Assembly (NCBI GenBank): GCA_029959085.1
Contig: JARWIR010000022.1
Coordinates: forward strand, 248,001 to 312,000
Direction: 5' to 3'
DNA from: Nemophila menziesii
Lineage: Eukaryota > Streptophyta > Magnoliopsida > Boraginales > Hydrophyllaceae
DNA: 64,000 nucleotides
Shown piece after piece: positions 63,963 through 64,000 of this stretch. The notes under the pieces were generated by a model. The model saw only the letters and a program-made list of their open reading frames with translations. It did not search any database and was not told the origin of the DNA. The number at the start of each line of letters is the position of its first letter. The first letter of the stretch is position 1. The position numbers and the translations under genes were made by a program.

Positions 63963-64000
63963 AATATACCTATTATAAGTCGTCCTTATTAAGAATTTAA
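63963..64000 (+). repeat. Array unit 19, first 38 bp only
   Basis: The start motif recurs and the window ends inside it, so the array continues beyond the right edge. Confidence 0.85.

Larger units (their letters stand above)
441..64000 (+). repeat. Tandem array of ~3.3-kb units (18 complete, 1 partial)
   Basis: The same ordered set of landmarks recurs 18 times in the same orientation: the start motif, a MITE, a C/T-rich leader, a 37-nt exon-like block, minirepeats, a MULE-end remnant and an Asn-rich minus-strand pseudogene. Base length is about 3.2-3.3 kb; units of 3.5-4.8 kb contain later insertions. Copies differ by scattered substitutions and small indels, and some pairs are almost identical. 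The array runs off the right edge of the window, so its full size is unknown. Unit boundaries are my choice, since a tandem repeat has no natural phase, although the left junction at 441 suggests this phase. Confidence 0.95.

Noticed and set aside
441..64000. Ribosomal RNA, histone, or centromeric satellite array
   Set aside because: No rRNA or histone sequence is recognisable, the unit is far longer than typical centromeric monomers, and it contains splice motifs and a decayed exon.

Overview
The window is A+T-rich, probably nuclear DNA from a flowering plant. It contains almost no recognisable protein-coding sequence. The evidence for a plant is the three small transposon families with Mutator-style ends and 9-bp target-site duplications, the plant-type GT-AG splice motifs (consensus GTAAGT donors) in T-rich intron-like sequence, and a long C/T-rich leader-like tract. 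No bacterial operon, rRNA gene, tRNA gene or CRISPR array is visible. I cannot name the species.

Layout. Bases 1-440 are single-copy here and unlike the rest; they may be a retrotransposon remnant. From 441 to the end the window is one head-to-tail tandem array of 18 complete copies plus the first 38 bases of a nineteenth. The basic unit is about 3.2-3.3 kb. I cut units at the conserved start motif around 'atacctattataagt': 441, 3674, 6980, 11651, 14953, 18129, 21350, 24617, 27814, 31020, 34323, 37826, 42647, 46161, 49476, 52783, 57459, 60761 and 63963. Longer units (3, 11, 12, 13, 16) are explained by datable transposon insertions and shorter ones mostly by deletions.

Anatomy of one unit, left to right. 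(i) An A+T-rich stretch. (ii) A resident 110-116 bp Mutator-type MITE carrying a good TATA box. (iii) A C/T-rich leader. (iv) Two micro-exon-like segments (36 and 37 nt) with splice motifs on the plus strand. (v) A long A+T-rich stretch. (vi) A block of degenerate ~30-bp minirepeats. (vii) A remnant resembling the end of a MULE. (viii) A plus-strand splice acceptor. (ix) A ~500-bp minus-strand pseudogene exon of a Asn/Ser-rich protein that resembles the C-terminal part of a plant transcription factor. The plus-strand transcript model would therefore end antisense to the pseudogene.

History. Units 2-5 recur as units 15-18 at an offset of about 45.8 kb (a higher-order repeat of 13 units), almost identical from about 5.2 kb to 18.1 kb. 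Further duplications are visible at offsets of about 9.7 kb (right half of unit 5 to unit 7 versus right half of unit 8 to unit 10), 8.3 kb (unit 10/11 versus unit 12/13) and one unit (6/7/8, 13/14). Several units are mosaics. This is the signature of repeated unequal exchange and gene conversion. The most interesting possibility is that the array is a cluster of repeated transcription units yielding RNA antisense to a transcription-factor-like exon. Expression cannot be judged from sequence.
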